Positions 1 through 8,954 of a stretch of 36,979 nucleotides of DNA are shown here, one piece after another. Below the pieces are notes generated by a model. The model had not been told where the DNA came from. It worked only from the letters and a program-made list of their open reading frames with translations, and ran no database searches. The position numbers and the translations under genes were made by a program. Position 1 is the stretch's first letter. Every line of letters begins with the position of its first letter. This stretch comes from an uncultured Collinsella sp. Lineage in GTDB: Bacteria > Actinomycetota > Coriobacteriia > Coriobacteriales > Coriobacteriaceae. Location of the stretch: the NCBI GenBank assembly GCA_947001705.1, contig CAMQHT010000024.1, forward strand, positions 1 through 36,979, in the 5' to 3' direction.

Positions 1-122
<122 letters not shown>

Positions 123-202
123 CAGTGTGCAATCTGCAATCCTTCCGCCTCTTCGGATCACAAAATCCGTTGGACGGAAAGACTTCGGGTCATCTCTTGA
201 GC

Positions 203-266
203 CCGTGGCTGCATGGGAAACCGAATGACGGTACGAGCATCCATTCGGCTTCCAAGGCAGCCACGG
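203..266. repeat. Long imperfect inverted repeat downstream of the MFS remnant
   Basis: Two arms of 10 bases (CCGTGGCTGC at 203-212 and its complement at 257-266) enclose a second pair of 12-base arms with one mismatch (216-227 and 242-253). The RNA would fold into a long two-part hairpin. It lies about 40 bases past the MFS stop codon on the minus strand. No T-run follows on either strand, so it is not a standard terminator. It could be a 3' RNA-stabilising structure or an interspersed palindromic repeat. Confidence 0.6.
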
Positions 267-302
267 ACAAAACGGGGCAAAGAGCTACGAGCGACGTCGT
301 CC

Positions 303-1147
303 CTACTCCCCCGCCACGCTCGCGCGCAGCTTACCCGCGATGGGCTCAGACGCCAGCAGGAACACCAGCATTGCCACCGAGCACGCCAGGCACACGATCC
401 ATGTGCTCGTAAAGGAGCCCGTGGCATCGAACAGTATTCCCGAGACGATGGCGCCCACCGTGCCGCCAACCATCTCGAGCGAGGTGATGGTGCCCGTGAC
501 CTTACCCAGGTCGGCCATGCCAAACTGCTTGGAAGCCGCGATCGTGGGCGTGATGGTGCCCATGCACGTTCCAACACCAAAGCTCACAGCGGCGACAATA
601 GGACCGAGGTCCGTCGTCGGGAAGCACAGCGCCACGCAGGCGATAATGCACGCAACGGAGCCAAGGATATTGCCAAAGCGCAGGCCAAAGCGGTCATAGA
701 TTGCACCGAGCGAAATCTTGGCAATAACGACGGTGACCATGTAGGCCGAAAGTACGGTACCCGCCCACATGGGATCGTGGCCTCCCGTGACAATCTTGGC
801 GCCGTTGACGGTAACACTCGTCATGTTGGTAACCTGGTTGGGCAGGATGGTGCCATTGACCAAGCCCATAAAGAGGAAGGCAACGACGAGCAGCCAAAAC
901 GCCGGGCTCTTCTTGATACGCGACCAGCCGACGCTAACCTCGGGCGCCGTGTGCTCGTCCTTGTCGCCAGCCGTCGAGACGGACGGATCGCCCGGGTTCT
1001 CGCCGAGCGGCTTAAGGCCAATCTCGGAAGGCTTGGTGCGGAAGGAATAGTCATGCATTTAACGAAAATGGTGTAGCACGTGGCCATGATGACAAAGCCG
1101 GAGGCCACCACGAGCCAGCCGGGGAAATATTTACTTTGCTGGGACAT
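303..1147 (-). pseudogene. MFS transporter (oxalate/formate antiporter-like), internally deleted and frameshifted
   Basis: The reading starts at ATG 1147 (RBS AAGGAG overlapping the upstream stop) with MSQQSKYFPGWLVV and one membrane segment ending near TIFVKCM, typical of helix 1 of the OFA family of the major facilitator superfamily. Around 1050-1060 the sequence jumps and shifts frame into FRTKPSEIGLKPLGE, the loop that normally follows helix 6. It then continues with six membrane segments to the stop at 303. Helices 2-6, roughly 170 residues, are missing, and the join falls in a short GCATG that could be deletion microhomology. The C-terminal half could be translated from an internal ATG at 1058 but would be a half transporter. 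It follows the M20 hydrolase with 3 bases between, so the intact ancestor probably imported that enzyme's substrate. An assembly error remains possible because the contig edge is close. Confidence 0.75.
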
Positions 1148-1150
1148 GGA

Positions 1151-2449
1151 TTACTCCTTGTGGTCCGCAATGTATCCGAGAGCGACGGCGGCATAAGCCG
1201 CGGCGCCGAGAGGAAGCTCGGCATCGTTAAAGCGCGCCTTGGGATGATGCTGGGCAAAATGCTCGTCCGTATCGGTCACGGCCGCGCCCACGGTAAAGTA
1301 CGCACTCGGAATCTCGCTCGAGATAAGCGCGAAGTCCTCGCTCGCCATGGCGTGGAATAGCGGCAGGAAGGCAGCCTTGGGCAGCACCGCGCCCACGTAA
1401 CCAAGCGAGGCCTGGGTCATATCGCTGTCGAGCACGAGCGGCGGAACGTCCGAAAGCGTCTCGATGGCTGCCGGCGTACGATATGTTGCGGCAACGCCGT
1501 TGACGACCTCCGCGATACGCTCCTTGAGATGAGTCATGAGCTCGACATCGAAGCCGCGCAGCGTCCCCTCGAGCACACAGGTGTCGGGGATGACGTTGGC
1601 CGCCAAGCCGCCAGCGAACTTACCAACGGTAAGTGCGACTTCCTTGGCCGCTGGCACCTCGCGGGAGATAAGCTCCTGGAGCGCCAGGTGCACATGGACG
1701 CCGGCCGTGATGGGGTCGATGCAGATCTCGGGGCTCGAGCCATGGCCGCCCTTGCCCTGCAGCGTGATGCGGAAACCGTACACGCCCGAAAGCGCCGGGC
1801 TCCCATAGAGCACCAGGCCGAGCGGCGATTGGCTGTTGACGTGCATGGCAAAGGCAGCCTGGGGGCGCGGGTTCTGCAGCAAGCCATCGGCGATGGCAGC
1901 GCGTGCCCCCTCAAAGGTCTCCTCACCCGGCTGGAACAGCAGTTTGACGGTGGCATTGGCGTCGACAAGCTCGGCCTCGCGGGCCTTGAGCAAACGGGCC
2001 GCGCCGAGCAGCGCCGTCGCATGCATATCGTGGCCACAAGCGTGCATGCAGCCGTTGGTGGATGCAAAGGGCTCGCCCGATTCCTCGGCAACGGGCAGGG
2101 CATCCATGTCGCCGCGAAGCATGATAACCGTACAGGCTTGTTCGTCCGTGCAGACGCCATTGCCCTGGGCCGCGGCGGCACCGGCGCCGACAAGGCCCAC
2201 AACGCAGGAACCATCGACGAGCGTGGCAAACGGGATGTCCATCTCGGTCAAGCGCGCTTGGATATACGCAGAGGTCTGTGGGAGGCTATTACCCAGCTCG
2301 GGCATCTGGTGTAGATCGTGTCGCCATGCGGCAAGCTCACCGGCAAATGCCTGGGCTTCTTTGACTAGGCCATCGCCGATAGCGGTCTGCGCCGCCGTGG
2401 TAGCCTGCGGCGCTGGTTGCGGTTGAAGATCGGACAGAGCTGGTGCCAT
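1151..2449 (-). CDS. M20-family amidohydrolase (AbgB/hippurate hydrolase-like)
   Basis: This is a 432-residue metal-dependent amidohydrolase of peptidase family M20. Such enzymes cleave N-acyl amino acids or p-aminobenzoyl-glutamate-type amides in the cytoplasm. Visible family motifs, in order: RGDMDALPVAEE, the metal-binding HACGHDMHATALLG, FQPGEETFEGA with the general-base glutamate pair, MHVNSQSPLG, the lid-domain segment GKGGHGSSP, and the C-terminal SEDFALI. The length is normal. Although the frame is open further upstream, I chose ATG 2449 because GGAGGG stands six bases before it and family similarity begins there. It is the first gene of a two-gene unit with the damaged MFS transporter. 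A 22-base inverted repeat at 2480-2501 lies just upstream. The exact substrate cannot be told from sequence. Confidence 0.93.
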   Translation of the reverse strand: MAPALSDLQPQPAPQATTAAQTAIGDGLVKEAQAFAGELAAWRHDLHQMPELGNSLPQTSAYIQARLTEMDIPFATLVDGSCVVGLVGAGAAAAQGNGVCTDEQACTVIMLRGDMDALPVAEESGEPFASTNGCMHACGHDMHATALLGAARLLKAREAELVDANATVKLLFQPGEETFEGARAAIADGLLQNPRPQAAFAMHVNSQSPLGLVLYGSPALSGVYGFRITLQGKGGHGSSPEICIDPITAGVHVHLALQELISREVPAAKEVALTVGKFAGGLAANVIPDTCVLEGTLRGFDVELMTHLKERIAEVVNGVAATYRTPAAIETLSDVPPLVLDSDMTQASLGYVGAVLPKAAFLPLFHAMASEDFALISSEIPSAYFTVGAAVTDTDEHFAQHHPKARFNDAELPLGAAAYAAVALGYIADHKE

Positions 2450-2479
2450 AGATGCCCTCCAGTAACGTTTTTGCAGCAC

Positions 2480-2501
2480 GCACTTTGACAGCGTAAAGTG
2501 C
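2480..2501 (-). promoter_or_regulatory. Candidate operator upstream of the M20 amidohydrolase
   Basis: GCACTTT and AAAGTGC form a perfect 7-base inverted repeat around 8 bases, centred about 40 bases upstream of the start codon. This is a common layout for a dimeric repressor site. No regulator gene is adjacent, so the assignment rests on symmetry and position only. Confidence 0.35.
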
Positions 2502-2527
2502 AAGACACAACTGTAAGGGCATGACAT

Positions 2528-2554
2528 AAAAAACGCCGCCCTGGGAGGGCGGCG
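2528..2554 (-). terminator. Rho-independent terminator of the DMT transporter gene
   Basis: On the minus strand CGCCGCCC pairs with GGGCGGCG around a 5-base loop, followed directly by six T. It sits 11 bases past the stop of the gene at 2566-3549 and separates it from the M20 unit. Confidence 0.9.
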
Positions 2555-2565
2555 CAACAAGTTGT

Positions 2566-3549
2566 TTACAATTGCGGGCGAGATTTTCGGCGCAAGAAAT
2601 CGAAATGCGTCTCGCTCAAGATAATCGACAAAAAGATGAGCGCAAAGCCGGCAAGCAGGCGCGAGGTGAGCGCCTCCCCCATCAACAACACCGAGAACAG
2701 CACACCCGAGGGCGACTCCATCGAAAGAAGCAACGAGCCCGTCGAGGCCGGGACGTGCGCCAGACCGACGTTTTGGACGAGCAGTGCCACGCACGTGCAG
2801 CCCACCGAGAGGAAGACCATCACGCCGATAAAACTCGGCGTCCACACGGACAGAGGCGCCTGAGTCTCGAATAGTAGCGACGTGATTAAGCTCAAAACGC
2901 CATTGCCCACAAACATCCAAAACGTGATGACGTTGATATCCATCTTGCGGCCATACTTGGCGGTCACCGCCATCTGGATAGCAAAGAAGACCGCGCCGCC
3001 CAGCGTGATGGCATCTCCAGCATTGAACTCGACGCTATCGAGTGCCACCAGGCCAATGCCCGCCAGGCACAGCAATGCAGCGCCCAAGTTGTAACGGGTA
3101 AGCCTTTCTCCGCTCAGGACATAGCTCGCAAACGGCACGAGGATGCAATAGGTACCCGTCAAAAAAGCACTCTTGCCCGCCGTGGTCTGCGCCAGGCCAA
3201 TCGTCTGCAAACCGTACGCGCCCCACATAAGTGCGCCCATACCAAGCCCGACGATAAGGTTGCGAGCATTAAAGTGTGCGATGATGCGTTTGCGGAAGAT
3301 GGCGAACATAACCAGCGAAGCCGGGAGAAAGCGAACGTAGACCAGCTCGAACACCGGAATGGTGTCGAGTGCGTCCTTCATAGTGGTAAAGGAGTAGCCC
3401 CAGATAATCGCCACCGAAAGCAGTAGAACTTTCCAGAACAACGGCGAGCGTGCGCCGGCACCCCGGGGAATACCACCCGCGCCCAAATCCTCACGGGCCA
3501 CAGGGCTATCGGGCATGTTTTCGATTTCGTTGGCAGCGTATTGGGCCAT
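2566..3549 (-). CDS. EamA/DMT-superfamily transporter
   Basis: This 327-residue integral membrane protein has a ~35-residue hydrophilic N-terminus and about ten hydrophobic segments, arranged as two EamA repeats. The first repeat starts at WKVLLLSVAIIWGYSFTTMK near residue 39, the classic opening of drug/metabolite transporters. The family mostly exports amino acids and metabolites, and the substrate here is unknown. Start ATG 3549 has GAGGA seven bases upstream. It is monocistronic: a terminator follows it, and the terminator of the yhgE unit lies just upstream. Confidence 0.9.
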   Translation of the reverse strand: MAQYAANEIENMPDSPVAREDLGAGGIPRGAGARSPLFWKVLLLSVAIIWGYSFTTMKDALDTIPVFELVYVRFLPASLVMFAIFRKRIIAHFNARNLIVGLGMGALMWGAYGLQTIGLAQTTAGKSAFLTGTYCILVPFASYVLSGERLTRYNLGAALLCLAGIGLVALDSVEFNAGDAITLGGAVFFAIQMAVTAKYGRKMDINVITFWMFVGNGVLSLITSLLFETQAPLSVWTPSFIGVMVFLSVGCTCVALLVQNVGLAHVPASTGSLLLSMESPSGVLFSVLLMGEALTSRLLAGFALIFLSIILSETHFDFLRRKSRPQL

Positions 3550-3617
3550 GGAACATCCTCGCGCTCAATCTGGGCGTGGTGTCCGCACGCGCGTGACCGC
3601 ATGCCGCCTCATGGTCA

Positions 3618-3655
3618 AATAAAAACGGGGCGCACCGGACCCCCGGTACGCCCCG
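3618..3655 (-). terminator. Terminator of the YhgE/Pip transcript
   Basis: A 13-bp stem with one mismatch (3626-3638 with 3643-3655, loop of four) is followed on the minus strand by a T-rich tract. It lies 230 bases past the yhgE stop, so the 3' untranslated region of that transcript would include the structured element at 3719-3885. The remaining bases between 3550 and 3882 hold no gene. Confidence 0.8.
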
Positions 3656-3718
3656 CTACTGTAGCAACAACCAAGTAACCCACGCAATTCACTACGCTAA
3701 AGCGTCGGTACAGAAAAC

Positions 3719-3885
3719 CTCGATGTTCCGGCAACGTCAGCGAAAACGCCCCTAAGCGAGCAAGGTGACGTGAAATGGAAGGGCGCTGACCTTCTGGTCG
3801 CGCCCTTGAAATTGAACGTCAGATTGCCGCTTAGGGACGTTTGCAGCGTCGAGCCGTTACGCGGTTTGGTAAAACCGCGTAACTA
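3719..3885 (-). ncRNA. Structured 3'-UTR element, copy A
   Basis: Reading the minus strand from the yhgE stop: a palindrome GTTACGCGGTT/AACCGCGTAAC (3856-3883) overlaps the stop codon, then comes CTCGACGCTGC. Next is a three-tier hairpin: outer helix 3750-3758 with 3828-3836, a bulged A, 3760-3763 with 3824-3827, 3766-3771 with 3816-3821, and a central stem AAGGGCGC capped by GACCAGAAGGTC (3788-3799 on plus). It ends with a block finishing AACATCGAGG. The same order of blocks recurs at 9138-9351 with different but still pairing stems, which points to selection on structure. The function is unknown. It could be a 3'-end RNA stabiliser, a small RNA or a REP-like mobile repeat. Confidence 0.7.
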
Positions 3886-6072
3886 AATAAGCTTTGTTGA
3901 CTCCAGCTTTTCGATAATCCAGTCGTTGGCTTTGATGACCGGGCGGCGGAAGACGACGCCCAGTGCCAGCGACGGAATCAGATAGCTCGCCAGAATGCCA
4001 AGTTCAACCCAGTACTCCATATGGTAGGCGCCAGCCATGGCGGCATGCATGGCGTTGATGCCGTGAGTGAACGGCAGGAACGGGTAGATCGCCTGGAACA
4101 CGGGGCCGGTCATCTCGATGGGGAACGTACCGCCTGAACCGCCGACCTGCATGACCAACAGCACGACAGCGAGCGCCTTGCCGATATCGCCAAACGAAAC
4201 CGTGAGCGTGTAGACGATATTGGAGAACACGAGACTCGCGACCCAGCCCGCCAGCACAAACTGCAGCGGGTTGTCGCACTGAATGCCAAAGAACAGAATG
4301 TCGCCCGCGCACACGAGCGTTGCCTGCAGCAGGGCCAAACCGCCAAAGAACAGGTAACGGCCCAGATAGATCTCGTGCAGGCGTACGGGGATGAGCTCGT
4401 TGATAAGCTCATCGTCAACCGAGACCTTCATCATGGCCGCCAGAACAATCGAGCCCACCCACAGCGACAAAATCGTGTAGAACGGCGCCATGGCCGAACC
4501 GTAGTTGCGGATCGGATAGACCGGCTTGCGATCGAGCGCAACGGGGCCAGAAAGCGACACGGCCAGACCCTCGGGATCGTTGCCGATCATCGTCTTGATC
4601 GTGGCCAGATCGTCCGACATAAGAGCACCGTCGAGCTCGTCCTTGAAAGCGCTAATCTTGTCCGACGCCTCACCCAGTTGGTCAGAAGCCTTGTTGACGA
4701 GCTTTGCGGCTTTGGACAGACCCTTTGCGAGCGAGCCAGAGGCGTCGGTCAGACCGCTCACGGCGCTATCCAAGTCACCCGAGATACCGTTCAGGGAATC
4801 CAGAACGCCCGAGATGGTCTTCTTAAGCTCCTTGGCCTTAACCGAGAACGTGGAATCGTAGTCGGACTTGGCTCCCGAGATACCCGCCTTGGCATCGGCG
4901 ATGGCCTGGTCGACCTCGGCACGCGAGTTGTTGACCTCCGCCATGCCGTCCGAAAGGGACTTTGCGGTCGCCGTCAGGTCCTTCGCATTGTTGCGGTACT
5001 CCACGGCAATTCTGCCCAGCGACGTAGCAACGGACTTGAGATCGTCTTTGAACTTGTCGTCACTCACCTGGTCGGCAAGGTTGCGGAGCTGATCGGCCAT
5101 CGCATCGATATCGTCAGCACGCGTATTGAGCGCCGCTGCGGCTTCGTTGAGCTGAGACACCGTAAGGTAAACATGCTGATTCGCGGCATCGAATGCCTTC
5201 GCAAGCTCGGCGGACACGTTGTCGAACGAGCCCGCGCTTCCGTCAATCGCCGCGTCAACGGCATCGTTGGCGGCCTTGAGCGCTTCCTTGGAATCATTGA
5301 TGCCGCTCTTGGCGTGCTCCATCAGCTGCTTCGTCGACTCATCAACGGTGCCCGTCTGCTTGAGCATGCCGCCCGCCGATGTCAGTGAATCGGACGTGGA
5401 GCTCAAAATGCCCGCGAGCGACGTCGCACTCGCCTGAACGTCCTGCAGGTCCTCGACCGAATCGCCCAGCGTCGAGGACAGATTGGCGATAAAGTTGCTC
5501 ACCTGGTCGGTACTCATATAGTCGAGCAGGCTGGACACGGTCTTAAGGCCGATGGTCGTGATGGTCTTGGTAAAGGTCTCGTTGACCTGACTCTGGACGG
5601 CGCTCGAACCCTTTTCAGTCACGATCTGTGCGATGGCGTTGGCCTTCTGGTTCTCATAGAACTCGATATCGGCGTGCTTCACCTCGGTCGAGAAAAGCGT
5701 CATCATGTCGGCGCTAAACGTTTTAGGGATAACGACGGCAGCGTAGTACGCGCCCGACTTAACGCCCTCAATCGCCTTATCGCGGTCGTTGAGGACGACC
5801 CAGTCGAAGTTCTCGTTGCCGCGCAGGGTGGCGGTTACGTTTTCGCCCACGTTGACCTCGACGGGAATCAGATCGCTCTCGTAACCCTCATCGGTGTTGA
5901 CCACTGCAATCTTAAGGTTGCCGGTATTGCCGTAGGGATCCCAGCTTCCGGCGATGTTAAACCATGCATAGAGACATGGCACGATGATCAGGCCCATCAC
6001 GACGACTATGCCGATCACGGAGCGAGACACGTTTTGGACATCGCGCTTAAACAGGTGCAGGATGTTTTTCAT
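3883..6072 (-). CDS. YhgE/Pip membrane protein (second of pair)
   Basis: This 729-residue protein of the YhgE/Pip (phage infection protein) family has an N-terminal membrane helix at ~18-38, followed by the family signature WDPYGNTGNLKIAVVNTDEG. A long extracytoplasmic region (~45-525) is rich in Ala, Ser and Asp with predicted coiled coils. About six C-terminal helices of ABC-2-transporter type begin near 530 with FYTILSLWVGSIVLAAMM. In Lactococcus the family member Pip is a phage receptor, and relatives (EsaA-like) belong to type VII secretion. No secretion genes are present here. Its ATG follows the stop of the upstream paralogue directly (TAAATG), and its RBS AAAGGAGGTGA lies inside that gene, so the two are translationally coupled. 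Confidence 0.92.
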   Translation of the reverse strand: MKNILHLFKRDVQNVSRSVIGIVVVMGLIIVPCLYAWFNIAGSWDPYGNTGNLKIAVVNTDEGYESDLIPVEVNVGENVTATLRGNENFDWVVLNDRDKAIEGVKSGAYYAAVVIPKTFSADMMTLFSTEVKHADIEFYENQKANAIAQIVTEKGSSAVQSQVNETFTKTITTIGLKTVSSLLDYMSTDQVSNFIANLSSTLGDSVEDLQDVQASATSLAGILSSTSDSLTSAGGMLKQTGTVDESTKQLMEHAKSGINDSKEALKAANDAVDAAIDGSAGSFDNVSAELAKAFDAANQHVYLTVSQLNEAAAALNTRADDIDAMADQLRNLADQVSDDKFKDDLKSVATSLGRIAVEYRNNAKDLTATAKSLSDGMAEVNNSRAEVDQAIADAKAGISGAKSDYDSTFSVKAKELKKTISGVLDSLNGISGDLDSAVSGLTDASGSLAKGLSKAAKLVNKASDQLGEASDKISAFKDELDGALMSDDLATIKTMIGNDPEGLAVSLSGPVALDRKPVYPIRNYGSAMAPFYTILSLWVGSIVLAAMMKVSVDDELINELIPVRLHEIYLGRYLFFGGLALLQATLVCAGDILFFGIQCDNPLQFVLAGWVASLVFSNIVYTLTVSFGDIGKALAVVLLVMQVGGSGGTFPIEMTGPVFQAIYPFLPFTHGINAMHAAMAGAYHMEYWVELGILASYLIPSLALGVVFRRPVIKANDWIIEKLESTKLI

Positions 6073-8862
6073 TTATGCCTCACCTCCTTTAGAGTGCTTG
6101 CCAAGCGAGGTGGTGTCCCCGTCGTTTCCGTTTACGTTGTCAGCGCCGTCGGCATCTTGAGCCTTACGATGCGCACCGATATGCGACAGACGGCTCGTAG
6201 GCTGTTCGCCTCCCTTGGCGCCACGCTCGCTGGCGTTGAGACCAAACATGCGACGGGCGGCAGGGATGGCAGCCGTGTGCTCGCGCATCTCGCGGCGAAG
6301 GTCCTCGTCCGAAAGCGCCGAGATACGCATCTGGGTATTGAGGCTCGCACGGATGTATTCGATGTTGATGAGCCAGCCGCAGATGGCGATAACCGAAATG
6401 ATCCAGATAACGAGCAGGATGATCTTGCCGTTATTGTCGATATCGAGCACCGTCGAAAGCACAAAGAGCAGAACCTGCACGCCTACCACGGCGGCAAAAC
6501 CGCCCTTGATGTAGTACGGGTAGCGATGCTCAAACGCCACGGCATGATCGAGCAGCTCGCGACGGTACGAATCCGAATCGAGCATGACGCGCATGGCCGT
6601 GCGCAGCGAATAGCGCTGGCGCGGTAGGTCGTTGGACTCGCAGATCATTAGGCCCGTCGTGGAAAGCTGCTTATCAAAGAGCAGATTGAGGTTGAGCAGC
6701 AACGGGCGCAGCTGCAGACCGATAAAGAGCGCGATGGCAAGGAACACGCCCAGGATGCACAGGTTGAACAGGTAGTTGAACGAATACATGCCACCGACGG
6801 TCTCGCGCAGCAGGTTGATGCCATAAGTGAAGGGCAGCAGCGGATGCAGCCATTGGAAGAAGCCGGGCATCATCTCGATGGGATACATGCCCGACGAGCC
6901 GGGGATCTGCACAATGACGAGGATGACGCCAATGGCTTTACCGATATGCTTAAACGTGGTGGACAGCGCATAGATGATGTTGACGTAGGTGAACGAAATA
7001 GCGATGCCGCCCAGTACAAAGAGCAGCGGATTGACGCACTGAACGCCAATGACCAGGTCGCCCACCGTAACGATAATGGCCTGGAACGCGCCCAGGATCA
7101 CCAGCAGCAGCCAGCGGCCAAAGTAGCCCTGACGCGCCGTAAAGCTACCGATGCCCTCGCGGTCGACCTCGAGTTTATAGATAGCGATGAGCACATAGCC
7201 GCCTACCCACAGCGCCAGATTGGTGTAGAAGGGCGCGATGCCCGAGCCAAAGCTCTTGACCGGATAGATTGACTTGGACGTCAGCTCAACCGGAGATGCC
7301 ATGAAATCTGCCACGTCATTGACGTCGACGTCCATGAGGTCGGCTAACTCGCCCATAGACTCAGAGGTCTGCAGCGCCGCAATGTCATTGGCGGCGGTCG
7401 CGAGCTTGTCCTGAACCTTGGCAAGGGAGGCGTCGGTTTGGGACAGCGTGGTCTTTGCCTGCTTGAGCGTGGCGTCGAGCTGCGCCAGCGTGCCGCGCGC
7501 GCTCGCTATCGTGGGGGTCATACCCGACACAATGCCGGTCAAATCGCCCGAAACGGCGGCAAAGGAGTCAAGCGCGCTCGAAGCCTTCGGAAGTGCGTTC
7601 TGACCCAGATCGGTCTGAGCCTGACCGAGGCTAGCCGTACCGGTCTGAATTGCCGCGTTGAGTGCGTTGCTCGCGTTCGAGATTGCCGTAGCGTCGTTTG
7701 CCATGGCGCTCGACTGTGCAGAAAGGCCATCCTTGATGCTCTGCAGCTTCTGGTTTTGCTCGCGAAGCGAATCGATGGTCGATACAATGCGCGCGTCAAT
7801 TTCCTCGGAACCTGTCGACGTGTCATTAACGAGAATCTCCAAGTGCCCGATAACGGCCTTATTGTGATCGATCGTCGCCTGGAGAGACTCGAGCGAGTTG
7901 TCGATGCGGGTGGTCGTAGATGTGACCGTACCCGTTAGCTTGCCAATCGCAGCGTTCGCGGAGGCTGACGTCTTGGTGAGTGCAAGGCTACCTTCCGAGA
8001 GTGCCTTGGAGAGCGAGGTGATAGAGTTGCCCGCCGTGGCGCGAGCCTCGCCCAGCAGGTCGTTGCCCTGGGAGATTGCCTGCGTCAGCGACGGTGCCTG
8101 ACCTTGCAAGCCGGCAAGCGCCGCATCAGCCGAGGCGATAGCGCCACTCGTCTTATCGATGGCGGCATTCATATCGCCAATCGAATCGCGCACCTCACCC
8201 AAGGTGTCGGATGCCTCGGACACCGAACTTGTCAGCGAGTCCTGAGTCTGGGTTGCCTTGTCCTTTAAATCGATGCCGGCATCCTTGGCGATGCCCGCTA
8301 CGGTCTCGCCCACCGTGGAGACAAACTCCGAGTTGATCTGCTCCTCGATGGTGTTGGCACCGGTATCGGTAACCTTGGGCGCAATGGCGCTCTTTTTCTC
8401 GTTGACGTAATAGGTCAGCTTAGGCTGATGGTAATTGCCATCGAGCATCGAGACGAGATTGTCGGAGAAGTTCTTGGGGATTACAATCGCCGCGTAGTAT
8501 TCCCCGCTCTCGACGCCCTCTTTGGCATCGGCAGCCGAGTCGACGAAGGTCCAGCCCAGCCGATCGTTTTCCTTGAGCTGGTCGACCACCTTATCGCCCG
8601 CATTGAGCTCGCCCACTAGGTCGTTCTGGGTGCCCTGATCGTTGTTGGCGATGGCGATTTTAATGCCCTGGGTATTTCCGTACGGATCCCAGTTGGCAAC
8701 GATGTTGTACCAGGCATACAGCGAGGGAATGACGCACACGCCCAAGGTAACCACCAGGGCGACGGGGTTCATAAGCAGTCGCTTAATGTCGCGCTTAAAT
8801 ATCGCAAAGGAGACCTTTGCGTTGGATAGTTTGCTGCCGAGACTCACGCTTGGACCATCCAT
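6073..8862 (-). CDS. YhgE/Pip membrane protein with extra C-terminal domain (first of pair)
   Basis: This is a 929-residue paralogue of the downstream gene with the same plan. An N-terminal helix at ~33-52 precedes WDPYGNTQGIKIAIANND. A long Ala/Ser/Thr-rich coiled-coil exterior follows, and ABC-2-like helices start near 547 (FYTNLALWVGGYVLIAIY). Unlike its partner it continues for ~220 residues past the usual end. This tail has two further hydrophobic helices near 790-835 and a charged, Gly/Asn/Asp-rich cytoplasmic end with SDEDLRREMREHTA. The extension suggests a role in binding a cytoplasmic or membrane partner. Start ATG 8862 has AGGA close upstream. The upstream leader carries a hairpin and a palindrome (separate entries). 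Confidence 0.92.
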   Translation of the reverse strand: MDGPSVSLGSKLSNAKVSFAIFKRDIKRLLMNPVALVVTLGVCVIPSLYAWYNIVANWDPYGNTQGIKIAIANNDQGTQNDLVGELNAGDKVVDQLKENDRLGWTFVDSAADAKEGVESGEYYAAIVIPKNFSDNLVSMLDGNYHQPKLTYYVNEKKSAIAPKVTDTGANTIEEQINSEFVSTVGETVAGIAKDAGIDLKDKATQTQDSLTSSVSEASDTLGEVRDSIGDMNAAIDKTSGAIASADAALAGLQGQAPSLTQAISQGNDLLGEARATAGNSITSLSKALSEGSLALTKTSASANAAIGKLTGTVTSTTTRIDNSLESLQATIDHNKAVIGHLEILVNDTSTGSEEIDARIVSTIDSLREQNQKLQSIKDGLSAQSSAMANDATAISNASNALNAAIQTGTASLGQAQTDLGQNALPKASSALDSFAAVSGDLTGIVSGMTPTIASARGTLAQLDATLKQAKTTLSQTDASLAKVQDKLATAANDIAALQTSESMGELADLMDVDVNDVADFMASPVELTSKSIYPVKSFGSGIAPFYTNLALWVGGYVLIAIYKLEVDREGIGSFTARQGYFGRWLLLVILGAFQAIIVTVGDLVIGVQCVNPLLFVLGGIAISFTYVNIIYALSTTFKHIGKAIGVILVIVQIPGSSGMYPIEMMPGFFQWLHPLLPFTYGINLLRETVGGMYSFNYLFNLCILGVFLAIALFIGLQLRPLLLNLNLLFDKQLSTTGLMICESNDLPRQRYSLRTAMRVMLDSDSYRRELLDHAVAFEHRYPYYIKGGFAAVVGVQVLLFVLSTVLDIDNNGKIILLVIWIISVIAICGWLINIEYIRASLNTQMRISALSDEDLRREMREHTAAIPAARRMFGLNASERGAKGGEQPTSRLSHIGAHRKAQDADGADNVNGNDGDTTSLGKHSKGGEA

Positions 8863-8893
8863 CCTGTCGTTGAATCAAATCGTACTATCAACA

Positions 8894-8935
8894 ACCATTG
8901 TACGTAGGCGCTTTAGCGTCTCGAAGCACAATGGT
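8894..8935 (-). promoter_or_regulatory. Hairpin in the leader of the YhgE pair
   Basis: ACCATTGT (8894-8901) pairs with ACAATGGT (8928-8935). Inside, AGGCGC/GCGTCT closes a TTTA loop. The structure would form in the 5' untranslated RNA about 30 bases before the start codon. It could affect translation or stability, but no known riboswitch is recognised. Confidence 0.45.
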
Positions 8936-8954
8936 ATTGAGTTTTGCGGGTAGC

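Noticed and set aside
2450..2920. N-terminal extension of the M20 hydrolase frame
   Set aside because: It overlaps the DMT gene and its terminator antisense-free region, has no RBS and no family similarity; ATG 2449 has a good RBS.
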